From Flexifilum sp963727545 (lineage in GTDB: Bacteria; Chloroflexota; Anaerolineae; Aggregatilineales; Phototrophicaceae): a DNA stretch of 64,000 nt. A program made the translations under genes and the position numbers. The DNA lies in NCBI GenBank assembly GCA_963727545.1, contig CAVSGS010000012.1, forward strand, positions 310,001-374,000, in the 5' to 3' direction. The notes below the pieces were generated by a model that had not been told where the DNA came from, searched no databases, and worked only from the letters and a program-made list of their open reading frames with translations. Shown here piece after piece: positions 54,729-62,089 of this stretch. Each line of letters opens with the position of its first letter. Positions within the stretch are counted from its first letter, which is position 1.

Positions 54729-56258
54729 GTGAGAATCTTGCGTTTATTGGCAGTTTTACTGGTCTTCGTGATCGGCACAGCGGTCGCGCTGGCGCAGCGA
54801 GGCGTCGCCATGCCGACGCTCCCATCCAGCGCGCGCCATCAGAATACCGTTGCCAGAGCGACCCCAACGTCGTTGTCATTCATTGTTCTGCCCACCAACA
54901 CGCCGCTACCGTTCGTCGCCCGTCCGACCAACACGCCGATCCCCGACAGCGACGGCGACGGTATCCTCGATGATCGGGATCAATGTCCGAACCAATTTGG
55001 CGACCCGGCGAACGGCGGCTGCCCGGTGAATCCGCAGCCGCAGCAGCCGAATCCGCCTGCTCAGGGTGACAGCGACGGTGATGGCGTGCTCGACAGCGCC
55101 GACAGCTGCCCGAATGCCGCCGGACCTGCCGCCAACAACGGCTGTCCGCTCGCACCTTCACCTACTCCCGTCCCGCTGCCCGTGCTGCCGACCAGCGGTC
55201 AATGCGTGCTGGCGACCCAGAGCGGGACTCGCGTCAACATCCGCGAAGGCACATCCACCGACACGGCGATTGTCGGGCAGATCGATCCGTCGCAGACCTA
55301 CGCCGTGATCGGGCGCAATGCCGACGGCTCATGGCTGCAAATCGATGGCGGTTGGGTGGCGGCTTTCGTCACCCGTCAGGGCGGTGATTGCGGGAGCCTG
55401 CCCGACCAAGTGCGCACCTATAATCTTATCAACACGTTTCCCATCCACGACACCGGCGGCGACACCACCGCTTCCGGCGACTTGACCAACGGCAGCAATC
55501 CCGATCCGGTGCTCGTCGCGCTGCTGCTGCCGGCGGTCATCTCGGCGCGCGAGGCGAGACGTCATAGCTCCTGCACTGAGTCCTGCCCGGTGCCCAACCC
55601 CGACGACTTCGCGGCAGCGCTGCCGTTCCTGCACGATACTGTCGACGCTCAGGGACGCTACCGGGTCGCTTTTACCTACGATACGGTCGGGTGGACTGAT
55701 CCCGAATCGGGCACGCCGGTAGATACGACTCTGATCTACGGAACTAGCGACAACGGCAGCCATCCCGGAGCCATCAATGCGGTGTTTTGCGACGGCTCGG
55801 TACGTTTTGTTGGTGACAGCGTGCAATCGGGTCCATTGTTCGGCATCGTCGACCCGGCAGGCGTCGAGAAAATCACGCTGCCGAATATCGGCTTCGTGGT
55901 CTGGGGCGACAGCACGGCGAATCAGATTCCGTTCGTGCTCGTCCGCGCGGCAATGCCGACCGACGAGCAGCTTCAGCCCGTGCTGCAAGTGCTGGATGCG
56001 TCCGGCGTCAACACTGATCAAGTCGCCCTCGTCGATATGCGTACCACGGATGCCAGTCTGAGCCTGTTGAGCAAGGATACAAGTGCCGCCGGTAAGTGGG
56101 TCACTACCGATTACAACTTCGAGCTTGCGCACTCGGATACCGATCCCCTGCTTTGGTTGGTCAACGACGACGGCTCGATCCAGCCGCTCGCGTCACATAT
56201 CGAAGTCTACGAACTGACAGTTGGAACCCGTGTGGGAACCGAGGGAAGTGGATCATGA
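54729..56258 (+). CDS. Secreted TSP3-SH3b protein with both DUF1559-like motifs (paralogue 2)
   Basis: 509 aa from GTG 54729 (RBS GAGG). Signal peptide 1-23, Pro/Thr linker (LPTNTPLPFVARPTNTP), two TSP3 repeats (DSDGDGILDDRDQCP; DSDGDGVLDSADSCP), SH3b domain almost identical to paralogue 1. Then VALLLPAVISAREARRHSSC and, about 70 residues on, SHPGAINAVFCDGSVRFV: the N- and C-terminal signatures of DUF1559 proteins in the right order. C-terminus IVDPAGVEKITLPNIGFVVWGDST as in paralogue 1. No prepilin cleavage site. Ends with ATGA overlap onto the third gene. Function unknown; location extracellular or wall-bound. Confidence 0.8.
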   Translation: MRILRLLAVLLVFVIGTAVALAQRGVAMPTLPSSARHQNTVARATPTSLSFIVLPTNTPLPFVARPTNTPIPDSDGDGILDDRDQCPNQFGDPANGGCPVNPQPQQPNPPAQGDSDGDGVLDSADSCPNAAGPAANNGCPLAPSPTPVPLPVLPTSGQCVLATQSGTRVNIREGTSTDTAIVGQIDPSQTYAVIGRNADGSWLQIDGGWVAAFVTRQGGDCGSLPDQVRTYNLINTFPIHDTGGDTTASGDLTNGSNPDPVLVALLLPAVISAREARRHSSCTESCPVPNPDDFAAALPFLHDTVDAQGRYRVAFTYDTVGWTDPESGTPVDTTLIYGTSDNGSHPGAINAVFCDGSVRFVGDSVQSGPLFGIVDPAGVEKITLPNIGFVVWGDSTANQIPFVLVRAAMPTDEQLQPVLQVLDASGVNTDQVALVDMRTTDASLSLLSKDTSAAGKWVTTDYNFELAHSDTDPLLWLVNDDGSIQPLASHIEVYELTVGTRVGTEGSGS

Positions 56259-56723
56259 AAATCTTGCGCGTATTCGCGCTTTTACTGGTCGTCCTGATCG
56301 GCACGGCGGTCACGCTGGCGCAGCAGAGCGTCACCATTCAGGTCTCGCCGCAGAGCGGTCCGCCGGGGACGACCGTCACGATCTCCGAGGTCGGCAGTAC
56401 GGTGCAGGTCTTCTGCACCGTGACGCTGCCGTCGGGTGACGGTGCGGATCGGTACGCTGCCCAACCCGATCAACTACACCATCCCCGGCGACATCCGCGC
56501 CGGAAACATCATCACCTTCCAGTGTGACCGACCGTCGCCGCGCATCGTCAGCAACACGATTAACTTCCGCATCACCTCGCCCCCCGCGCCGCCCGCCGAC
56601 AGCGACGGCGATGGCTACCCGGATAACTCGGACGCCTGCCCCAATCAAGCGGGACCCGCCGGGGGTAACGGCTGCCCGGCGAGCCAACCGGGAAATCCAC
56701 CCGCCAACCCTACGCCTATCTGA
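56255..56723 (+). CDS. Short third paralogue of the secreted family (frame broken near 56438)
   Basis: ATG 56255 overlaps the previous stop. Signal peptide, then the same N-terminal domain as paralogue 1 (VTIQVSPQSGPPGTTVTISEVG), and one TSP3 repeat (ADSDGDGYPDNSDACP). It ends after PANPTPI: the SH3b and DUF1559-like parts are absent. The frame shifts near 56437-56440, where one extra G separates LPSGD from VRIGTLPNPINYT; the 469-nt span is one base over. It is either a truncated copy, cut by the mobile debris that begins about 170 bp downstream, or a short natural variant. Confidence 0.65.
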
Positions 56724-56889
56724 ACGGCACAACGAGCGCACGTTTCAAATGGTCGCGCAATAATGCGTCGAGGAATTGGCTCATAAACATCGTGGAAGAG
56801 ACATCGTAAACTGCGTAGTAAATCTGCTAGCTACTAATTTCGCTTCTAATATCTTCTAAGTCTGAGTGCGGTTGGCACGAGTTCAAGTT

Positions 56890-57160
56890 AGTGCCAACTG
56901 CACATTTCTAGTGATCAACGTTCCGACGTATCGAGATAGGTGATGTCCGCCACCCACTTCGGATTGGGGCGCTGGGCGCTGAAATCGCGGTTCAGACGAT
57001 GGGGTGCAACCCGGCAACCCATGACGGCTGTCGGTAGTTTTCACGCGACGATGACGACGATAGTTCGCTACCCGGTGATATTTCCGCATCAGCCGTGCCA
57101 CCCGCTTGCGGTTACAGACCATGCCCTGCTGGCGCAGAGCTGCCGTCACCCGTGGACTGT
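56890..57160 (-). mobile_element. IS3-family transposase (OrfB) fragment
   Basis: Minus-strand reading gives YSPRVTAALRQQGMVCNRKRVARLM, typical of the HTH_21 region of IS3-family OrfB, followed in another frame by HRLNRDFSAQRPNPKWVADITYLDTSE, the start of the DDE integrase core. The N-terminus, the catalytic residues beyond the first Asp and the inverted terminal repeats are missing, and the frame is broken. It is cut at its 5' side exactly where repeat copy B begins (about 57157). A dead remnant. 56724-56890 shows nothing else. Confidence 0.75.
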
Positions 57161-57467
57161 ACCAAGAAGACGAAAAGCCAGAAGATGCGACCTCTGGCTC
57201 TCTAATGGTGGGTAATGAGATGTCCCATAGGGGAATACGAGGCATAAATCGGTGGTACTCTTAGCCGGAGGCAATTGCGGTCGCCCGCGTCCTGCGCCGC
57301 ATTCATCGGCTGTTGCATTAGCTGCCCAGCCCTGCCCTATCCTTCCGCGAACGCAATCGCATGATCCGCGCCCGCTACGAAGCTGGCGAATCTCAAGGGA
57401 TCCTGCGCAGGCTTTCGGCATCTCCTACCAACGCATCCATCAAATCGTCAAGAGCAAACACCATTGA
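57157..57467. repeat. Dispersed repeat, copy B, with decayed HTH gene
   Basis: Starts CTGTACCAAGAAGACG and carries hairpin AGCCAGA...TCTGGCT. Its right part encodes, in two frames, NRMIRARYEAGESQ and AFGISYQRIHQIVKSKHH followed by a stop (57465-57467), i.e. a small helix-turn-helix protein end now frameshifted. Copy A at 47318 matches most of it. Copy B abuts the IS3 fragment. Confidence 0.6.
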
Positions 57468-57830
57468 ACGCGCTAACTCACCGCCACTCGCCTATTCATA
57501 AGTGATTTGGCGTAGCGCCGATCAAAGTGATGCAGCAAGTTTCCACTCGTTCCAGAGCATCATTCGCCAACTTGTCATACGATCAAACAAAAACGCTCAA
57601 ATGACGTTGCATAGCCCTAACCTATGTCATTTTGATGAAGATCTTGAATCACAATCCTCTGTCTGAAAACCCCTCCCCTATTGGACTTACAGCTCCGAGT
57701 CCACTTTATTTGCCCACTATTGTGAAATAATATACAATGTCATTTAGTATGGGCGTATCTCATGGGGTAATTCTAGACATCACAATAGACAAAATGGCGA
57801 GATGACGCCCACCTGTGGGAAGGAGGGATC
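57468..57830 (+). promoter_or_regulatory. ccoN upstream region with promoter candidate
   Basis: 363 bp without a gene. TTGCCC (57710-57715), 17 nt, TACAAT (57733-57738) makes a fair sigma70-type promoter, about 90 nt before ccoN. A perfect inverted repeat ATTGT-N10-ACAAT (57719-57723, 57734-57738) overlaps the spacer and -10 and could be a repressor site. A half-matching FNR/CRP-type box, TTGAT-GAAG-ATCTT, lies at 57632-57645; too weak to claim. RBS GAAGGAGG precedes ATG 57831. Confidence 0.4.
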
Positions 57831-59228
57831 ATGTTTACACGGGAGGACAGTGCCTCTCGAAACTTTATTTTGTCCGCGTCATTGTGGTTGGTTTTAGGTG
57901 TCTTGATGGGGCTTACGCTCGCCCTACAATTCGTCTTCCCCGATTTCTTTCGGGGCATTTCTTGGTTAGTTTTCCCCCGTTTGCGACAAGCACATACCAA
58001 TACAGTGATGTTCGCTTGGCTATCCGGCGGCATGATGGGGCTGTGGCTCTATATCGTGCCGCGCCTTACCGGGCGACGTTTGTACAGCGAAATGCTGGGC
58101 AATATCTGCATGGTGCTGTGGAACGTTGCACTATTGGTCGGAATTGTTGGGTTGGTGACCGCCCACACCCAAAGCCGCGAATACGCCGAGTTCGTGTGGA
58201 TCGTTGACGTCGGCGTGATGGTGGTGCTGCTGCTCAACATGTTCAACCTGTACATGACCATCGCTAACCGGGTTGAGCAGAAACTGTATGTCTCGCTGTG
58301 GTACATCAGTGGCAGCTTGATCTGGATGCCTGCGCTTTACTTCATCGGCAATGTGATGTGGCATCCGCAGACCGGCGCTTTGACCGGCATCGATGATTCG
58401 ATCTTCAACTGGTTCTACGGACACAATGTGCTGGGGCTGTGGTTCACGACCGGACTGCTGCCCGTCATCTACTACATCGTCCCTCGTGAAACGCGAACGC
58501 CACTCTACAGCCACGTCCTGTCGCTGATCGCGTTCTGGGGCATCGCATTTTTCTACACTGGCGTAGGCGGACATCACCTGCTCTGGGCACCAGTACCGCC
58601 GTGGTTCAAGACGATCGCGGTCGCGGAAAGTATCGGCATGATCTTGCCGGTCGTCGCCTTTATGATGAACATCTTGCTGACGATGCGCGGCAACTGGAAT
58701 CGCTTTGTTTCCAGCGTGCCGCTGCGATTCGTGATCACCGGTTGGGCAGCTTACATCTTCGCTTCGTACCAAGGGTCGCATCAAGCGCTGTTCGGCATCA
58801 ACGAACTGACCCACTTCACCCAGTATGTCCCCGGACACGCGCATCTGGCGCTCTTGTTCTTCGCCGCGTCGGTGATTATGGGGGCGGCTTACTACGTCAT
58901 TCCCCGTATCTATGACTGCCAAATCTACAGCCGCCGCCTCGCGAACGTGCAATATTCCGTTTATTTTGTCGGGTTCATATTCTTTTTTGGTGGCTTCTTA
59001 CTAACCGGTCTGGTGCAGGGCACGAACTGGACTCATCAGGGTCTGCCGATCTGGAGTGTCTTGCCGGGACTGCAGCCTTACATGGCACTACGCGCATCCG
59101 GCGGAGCACTGTTGGTCGTCAGCTTCATTCTTTTCACTTACAACATTTGGGCAACAGCGCTTAAAGGCAAACCTGCTGTCCAACCCTCAGTGCCGGTCCC
59201 GACAACACCTGAGCCTGTCGTGGCTTGA
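57831..59228 (+). CDS. ccoN: cbb3-type cytochrome c oxidase subunit I
   Basis: 465 aa, about twelve membrane helices. Haem-copper oxidase core: H55 (RLRQAHTNTVMF) as low-spin haem ligand, H198 in WFYGHNVLGLWF, CuB ligands H248/H249 in GVGGHHLLWAPVP, and H336/H338 in YVPGHAHLALLFF for the haems. Typical of cbb3 (C-family): high O2 affinity terminal oxidase. Heads the oxidase operon, 23 nt before the ccoO fusion. The C-terminal PVPTTPEP tail is hydrophilic. No frame break. Confidence 0.93.
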   Translation: MFTREDSASRNFILSASLWLVLGVLMGLTLALQFVFPDFFRGISWLVFPRLRQAHTNTVMFAWLSGGMMGLWLYIVPRLTGRRLYSEMLGNICMVLWNVALLVGIVGLVTAHTQSREYAEFVWIVDVGVMVVLLLNMFNLYMTIANRVEQKLYVSLWYISGSLIWMPALYFIGNVMWHPQTGALTGIDDSIFNWFYGHNVLGLWFTTGLLPVIYYIVPRETRTPLYSHVLSLIAFWGIAFFYTGVGGHHLLWAPVPPWFKTIAVAESIGMILPVVAFMMNILLTMRGNWNRFVSSVPLRFVITGWAAYIFASYQGSHQALFGINELTHFTQYVPGHAHLALLFFAASVIMGAAYYVIPRIYDCQIYSRRLANVQYSVYFVGFIFFFGGFLLTGLVQGTNWTHQGLPIWSVLPGLQPYMALRASGGALLVVSFILFTYNIWATALKGKPAVQPSVPVPTTPEPVVA

Positions 59229-59251
59229 GTAGATAGACAGGGGGTACAGCC

Positions 59252-61216
59252 ATGAAAATGACTTTCCGGCTTGCCGTAATTGGCGGCTTTCTCGTATTTG
59301 CGGCGGTGGTCACGGTGGTGGTGATCGTCCCGGCGCTGGTGATCTCACCAGACCAAACGGTGATCGCGCACCCGTACACCGATCAAGAGGCGCTCGGACG
59401 CGAGATATTTTACTCGAACGGCTGCAACTACTGTCACACGCAGTACGTCCGCACCGTCGATGTTGCCATGGGTCTCAATTCCGACGCCGGCAACTACGTG
59501 TTCGACAACCCGATGATTCTCGGCTCCGAACGTACCGGTCCCGACCTTTCGTATATTGGGCGCAAGCGCAGCGAAGGCTGGGAGATCAATCACTTGAAAG
59601 ACCCGCGTGCCTATTCGCCGATGTCGATTATGCCAAGTTTCGAGTTCCTCTCCGATGAGGAATTGTCCGCTATCGCCAGCTATCTGTTCGCTCTAGGTGA
59701 TCGCTACGCCGGGATGCGTATGGTGCGTCCACCGAGCGAATACGTCTACGCTACCGATCCGGCGACACCGGCGGTGATTCAGCCGACGACCAGCGATCAA
59801 GGTTGGGAGGCGTGGACCGCCGCGAATCTGCAACAGGGCAAAGAAATCTACGTCGATCACTGCCTCACCTGCCATGGCTGCGCCGGAAACGGTCTGGGCA
59901 GCTATGCCCAAACGCTGATCGTGACGCCAGCGAACTATAAGCAAGAGCCGTATCGTTCGATGTCCGATGACGAATGGTTCTGGCATGTTTCGGAAGGCGT
60001 GCAGGGGTCGGTCATGCCGCCATGGAAAGCCAGCCTATCCGAACAAGCGCGCTGGGATGTGGTCAATTACGTTCAGACGATCTTCGCCCACCCCGCCATG
60101 CGCGATCCAGCCGAAGGTGACCCGACCGGCGAGTATGCCAATCTCACCAACCCGCTTGATCTGACCGTCGAGGTCGTGGACGAGGGCAAGACGATCTTCA
60201 CCCGCGAGTGCATGGTCTGTCACGGCGACGCGGGGCGTGGCAATGGTCCCTATCGCTTTGAGCTTCAGCCCTCGCCGCCCGACTTTGGCGATGGCAGTTA
60301 CGGCGACTACACCGACGCCGACTACTACTGGCGCATCAGCGAAGGCTTGCCGTGGAGCGCCATGCCCAGCTGGAAGCTGCGCTACTCCGAGGAAGATCGC
60401 TGGAAACTGGTGCACTATATCCGCGCTATCTTCACGCAGACCGAAACCGCACCCACCGCACCTCCAGACGGGAGCAACTTCAATTATCCCGACTTCTACC
60501 GCGAGAGTATGCGCTACCCCGCCGATGTCTCCTATGAGCGGGGCAAGGACGTATTTTTGCAGCAGTGTGCCCATTGTCACGGGCTAGCGGGTGACGGTGC
60601 GGGCTGGGACGGTGCCTATCTCAACCCGACCCCGGCGGATTTCCGCAGCATGGCAGGCAAGACGATGACGCCCGAAGCACAGGGCGAACACATCGCCAAA
60701 GTGACTTTCGGCATCCAGGACACGGCGATGCCGGTCTGGGGCGAATGGCTGACGTGGGATCAGCGCTGGGACGCGATCAAGTACTTGATGGACTCGTTCA
60801 TGATGGGGCAGCCGGTCCCGGACAGCGTCTACACCAACGAGATCCCCGCGCGGTTTATCACCCTGAGCCGGTCGGACTGGACCGATGAGGGACACGTCAT
60901 CGACACCGACCTCGGCAAGCAAGTCTACGATCAGTACTGCGCGACCTGTCATGGCAGTGATGGTCAAGGCAACGGTCCCGGCACGCAGGGCAATGCCAGT
61001 GGCAGCCCCGCACCACTTCCAGCCAATATGGAAGATGCTTACATTTTCTGGCGCATCTGGGACGGCGTGCCCGACTCGGTGATGCCGCCTTTCCGGTTGG
61101 GCTATGGCATTTCGGACGCGGACATCTGGAACGTGATGACCTACACGCAGCAGTTGGTCGCCGCGAATAGCGCGGAAGCGACCAGTACGCCAACGCCGGG
61201 AGGTAGTGGATCATGA
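59252..61216 (+). CDS. Pentahaem CcoO fusion: cbb3 subunit II plus four cytochrome c domains
   Basis: 654 aa. N-terminal membrane anchor (about 7-31), then CcoO domain with haem site CNYCH at 58-62, YIGRKRSEGWEINHLKDPR and Met ligand region IMPSF. Four more class I cytochrome c domains follow: CLTCH 204-208, CMVCH 320-324, CAHCH 439-443 and CATCH 563-567, each with its own distal Met (M255 SVMPPW, M371 SAMPSW, M493 TAMPVW, M611 SVMPPF). Normal CcoO has one haem and about 200 aa; CcoP normally has two haems and is separate. Frame is continuous with no break, so the fusion is real in this sequence. Ends in a TSTPTPGGSGS tail; stop overlaps the next ATG. Confidence 0.9.
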   Translation: MKMTFRLAVIGGFLVFAAVVTVVVIVPALVISPDQTVIAHPYTDQEALGREIFYSNGCNYCHTQYVRTVDVAMGLNSDAGNYVFDNPMILGSERTGPDLSYIGRKRSEGWEINHLKDPRAYSPMSIMPSFEFLSDEELSAIASYLFALGDRYAGMRMVRPPSEYVYATDPATPAVIQPTTSDQGWEAWTAANLQQGKEIYVDHCLTCHGCAGNGLGSYAQTLIVTPANYKQEPYRSMSDDEWFWHVSEGVQGSVMPPWKASLSEQARWDVVNYVQTIFAHPAMRDPAEGDPTGEYANLTNPLDLTVEVVDEGKTIFTRECMVCHGDAGRGNGPYRFELQPSPPDFGDGSYGDYTDADYYWRISEGLPWSAMPSWKLRYSEEDRWKLVHYIRAIFTQTETAPTAPPDGSNFNYPDFYRESMRYPADVSYERGKDVFLQQCAHCHGLAGDGAGWDGAYLNPTPADFRSMAGKTMTPEAQGEHIAKVTFGIQDTAMPVWGEWLTWDQRWDAIKYLMDSFMMGQPVPDSVYTNEIPARFITLSRSDWTDEGHVIDTDLGKQVYDQYCATCHGSDGQGNGPGTQGNASGSPAPLPANMEDAYIFWRIWDGVPDSVMPPFRLGYGISDADIWNVMTYTQQLVAANSAEATSTPTPGGSGS

Positions 61217-61389
61217 TGACACTCGGCGCATGGGCTTTTCTGGTCTGGCTCGGATTTGTGATTCTGAGCGGCATTGTTCTGCTCATCTGGGGCTGGCGGC
61301 GCGGACAATTCAGGGATATCGAAGCTGCCAAGTATCGAATGCTGGAAGACAAAGAACCGGAACCTTGGTCCCATCAGAAGGGAGAATGA
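61213..61389 (+). CDS. ccoS: CcoS-like small membrane protein
   Basis: 58 aa; ATG 61213 overlaps the fusion-gene stop (ATGA), an immediate second ATG follows. One N-terminal helix (AFLVWLGFVILSGIVLLIWGW) and then RRGQFRDIEAAKYRMLEDKEPEP, close to the GQFDDLE-P-xRML-D signature of CcoS, which helps insert haem and copper into cbb3 oxidase. Position inside the oxidase cluster supports this. Very short, so the family call rests on that motif. Confidence 0.7.
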   Translation: MMTLGAWAFLVWLGFVILSGIVLLIWGWRRGQFRDIEAAKYRMLEDKEPEPWSHQKGE

Positions 61390-61390
61390 C

Positions 61391-61690
61391 ATGCCGGAAA
61401 ACACACTGGATGTATGGAATGAGGTTTGGTGGGTCGGCGCGGGCGCGGTCGTTCTTCTGCTGTTCGCAGTCCTGATCGCGATCAAACACCACCCCGACGT
61501 GCTGCCCGGTAGCAAGGGGCACCGGGAAAATGACTTTGAGGGGAATGAGGAAATCCGCGCGGATGGTTACATCGACAGCTTCGCCGGTGTGATCGAGGAA
61601 GCGGGCGGCGGGTTACCACCGCTGCTCAAACTAGCTTTGCCGGGGATTTTGATCTGGTTCGTTATCTACCTGATCACCGGCTTATTCTGA
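61391..61690 (+). CDS. CcoP N-terminal (membrane anchor)-like protein
   Basis: 99 aa from ATG 61391, one base after the previous stop. Helix 1 at about 12-32 (WWVGAGAVVLLLFAVLIAI), acidic loop, then RADGYIDSFAGVIEEAGGGLPPLLKLALPGILIWFVIYLITGLF, resembling the FixP_N segment (DGI-E--NPLP-W---F) that anchors CcoP. No haem motif. It may serve as a separate anchor subunit for the haem domains fused to CcoO; a CcoQ-like role is an alternative. Confidence 0.55.
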   Translation: MPENTLDVWNEVWWVGAGAVVLLLFAVLIAIKHHPDVLPGSKGHRENDFEGNEEIRADGYIDSFAGVIEEAGGGLPPLLKLALPGILIWFVIYLITGLF

Positions 61691-61703
61691 GCAGGAGGTT
61701 GTC

Positions 61704-62024
61704 ATGGCGTACATATATCAGGTGAGCTTTGACATCCGGATGGACCAGATGGACGAATTGCAGATCGGTGGCGCGCTCCAGCGGGTGCTGGGGTATCTCA
61801 AGACGATGCTGCCGGTGGATGATGGCTATACGACCGCGCGAGCCATGTCGTCGCTCGACCTTGCGGATCGGACTCATCTGGTTTTCGAAAGCGTCTGGGA
61901 GCATTGGGAGGATTTGGAAGCGCATCGTAACTCTCGCTTGTCCGAGCACAAAATCTTGGATGAGTTTGAGCCGCATGTCGAGTTACAGAACCTCACCACC
62001 CACATTTTCACCGAAGTAAGCTGA
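61704..62024 (+). CDS. Small ABM-like (dimeric alpha/beta barrel) protein
   Basis: 106 aa, no membrane segment. YQVSFDIRMDQMDELQIGGALQ opening and LVFESVWEHWEDLEAHRNSRLSEHKILDEFEPHVE resemble the antibiotic-biosynthesis-monooxygenase/ferredoxin-like barrel family, whose small members bind haem or quinones or act as oxygenases. Located 13 nt after the CcoP-anchor-like gene, RBS AGGAGG, and followed by a terminator, so it is the last gene of the oxidase transcript. Specific role unknown. Confidence 0.55.
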   Translation: MAYIYQVSFDIRMDQMDELQIGGALQRVLGYLKTMLPVDDGYTTARAMSSLDLADRTHLVFESVWEHWEDLEAHRNSRLSEHKILDEFEPHVELQNLTTHIFTEVS

Positions 62025-62033
62025 CACTCGATC

Positions 62034-62070
62034 AAGCCGGTGTGCTGGATGCAGTGCACCGGCTTTTTGT
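62034..62070 (+). terminator. Rho-independent terminator after the oxidase gene cluster
   Basis: AAGCCGGTG (62034-62042) pairs with CACCGGCTT (62057-62065), 14-nt loop, followed by TTTTTGTTT. Ends the transcript from ccoN before the copper ATPase gene, whose RBS GGGAG is at 62076-62080, so the ATPase likely depends on read-through or its own promoter. Confidence 0.75.
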
Positions 62071-62089
62071 TTAGTGGGAGCAGTGAAAT

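Noticed and set aside
57632..57645. FNR/CRP box upstream of ccoN (TTGAT-GAAG-ATCTT)
   Set aside because: Only the left half matches; about 190 bp from the start codon and 75 bp upstream of the best promoter. Too weak to annotate as a site on its own.
58131..58952. Long minus-strand frame across ccoN
   Set aside because: Antisense shadow of a clear membrane oxidase gene; product is His/Arg/Gln-rich and unlike any protein.
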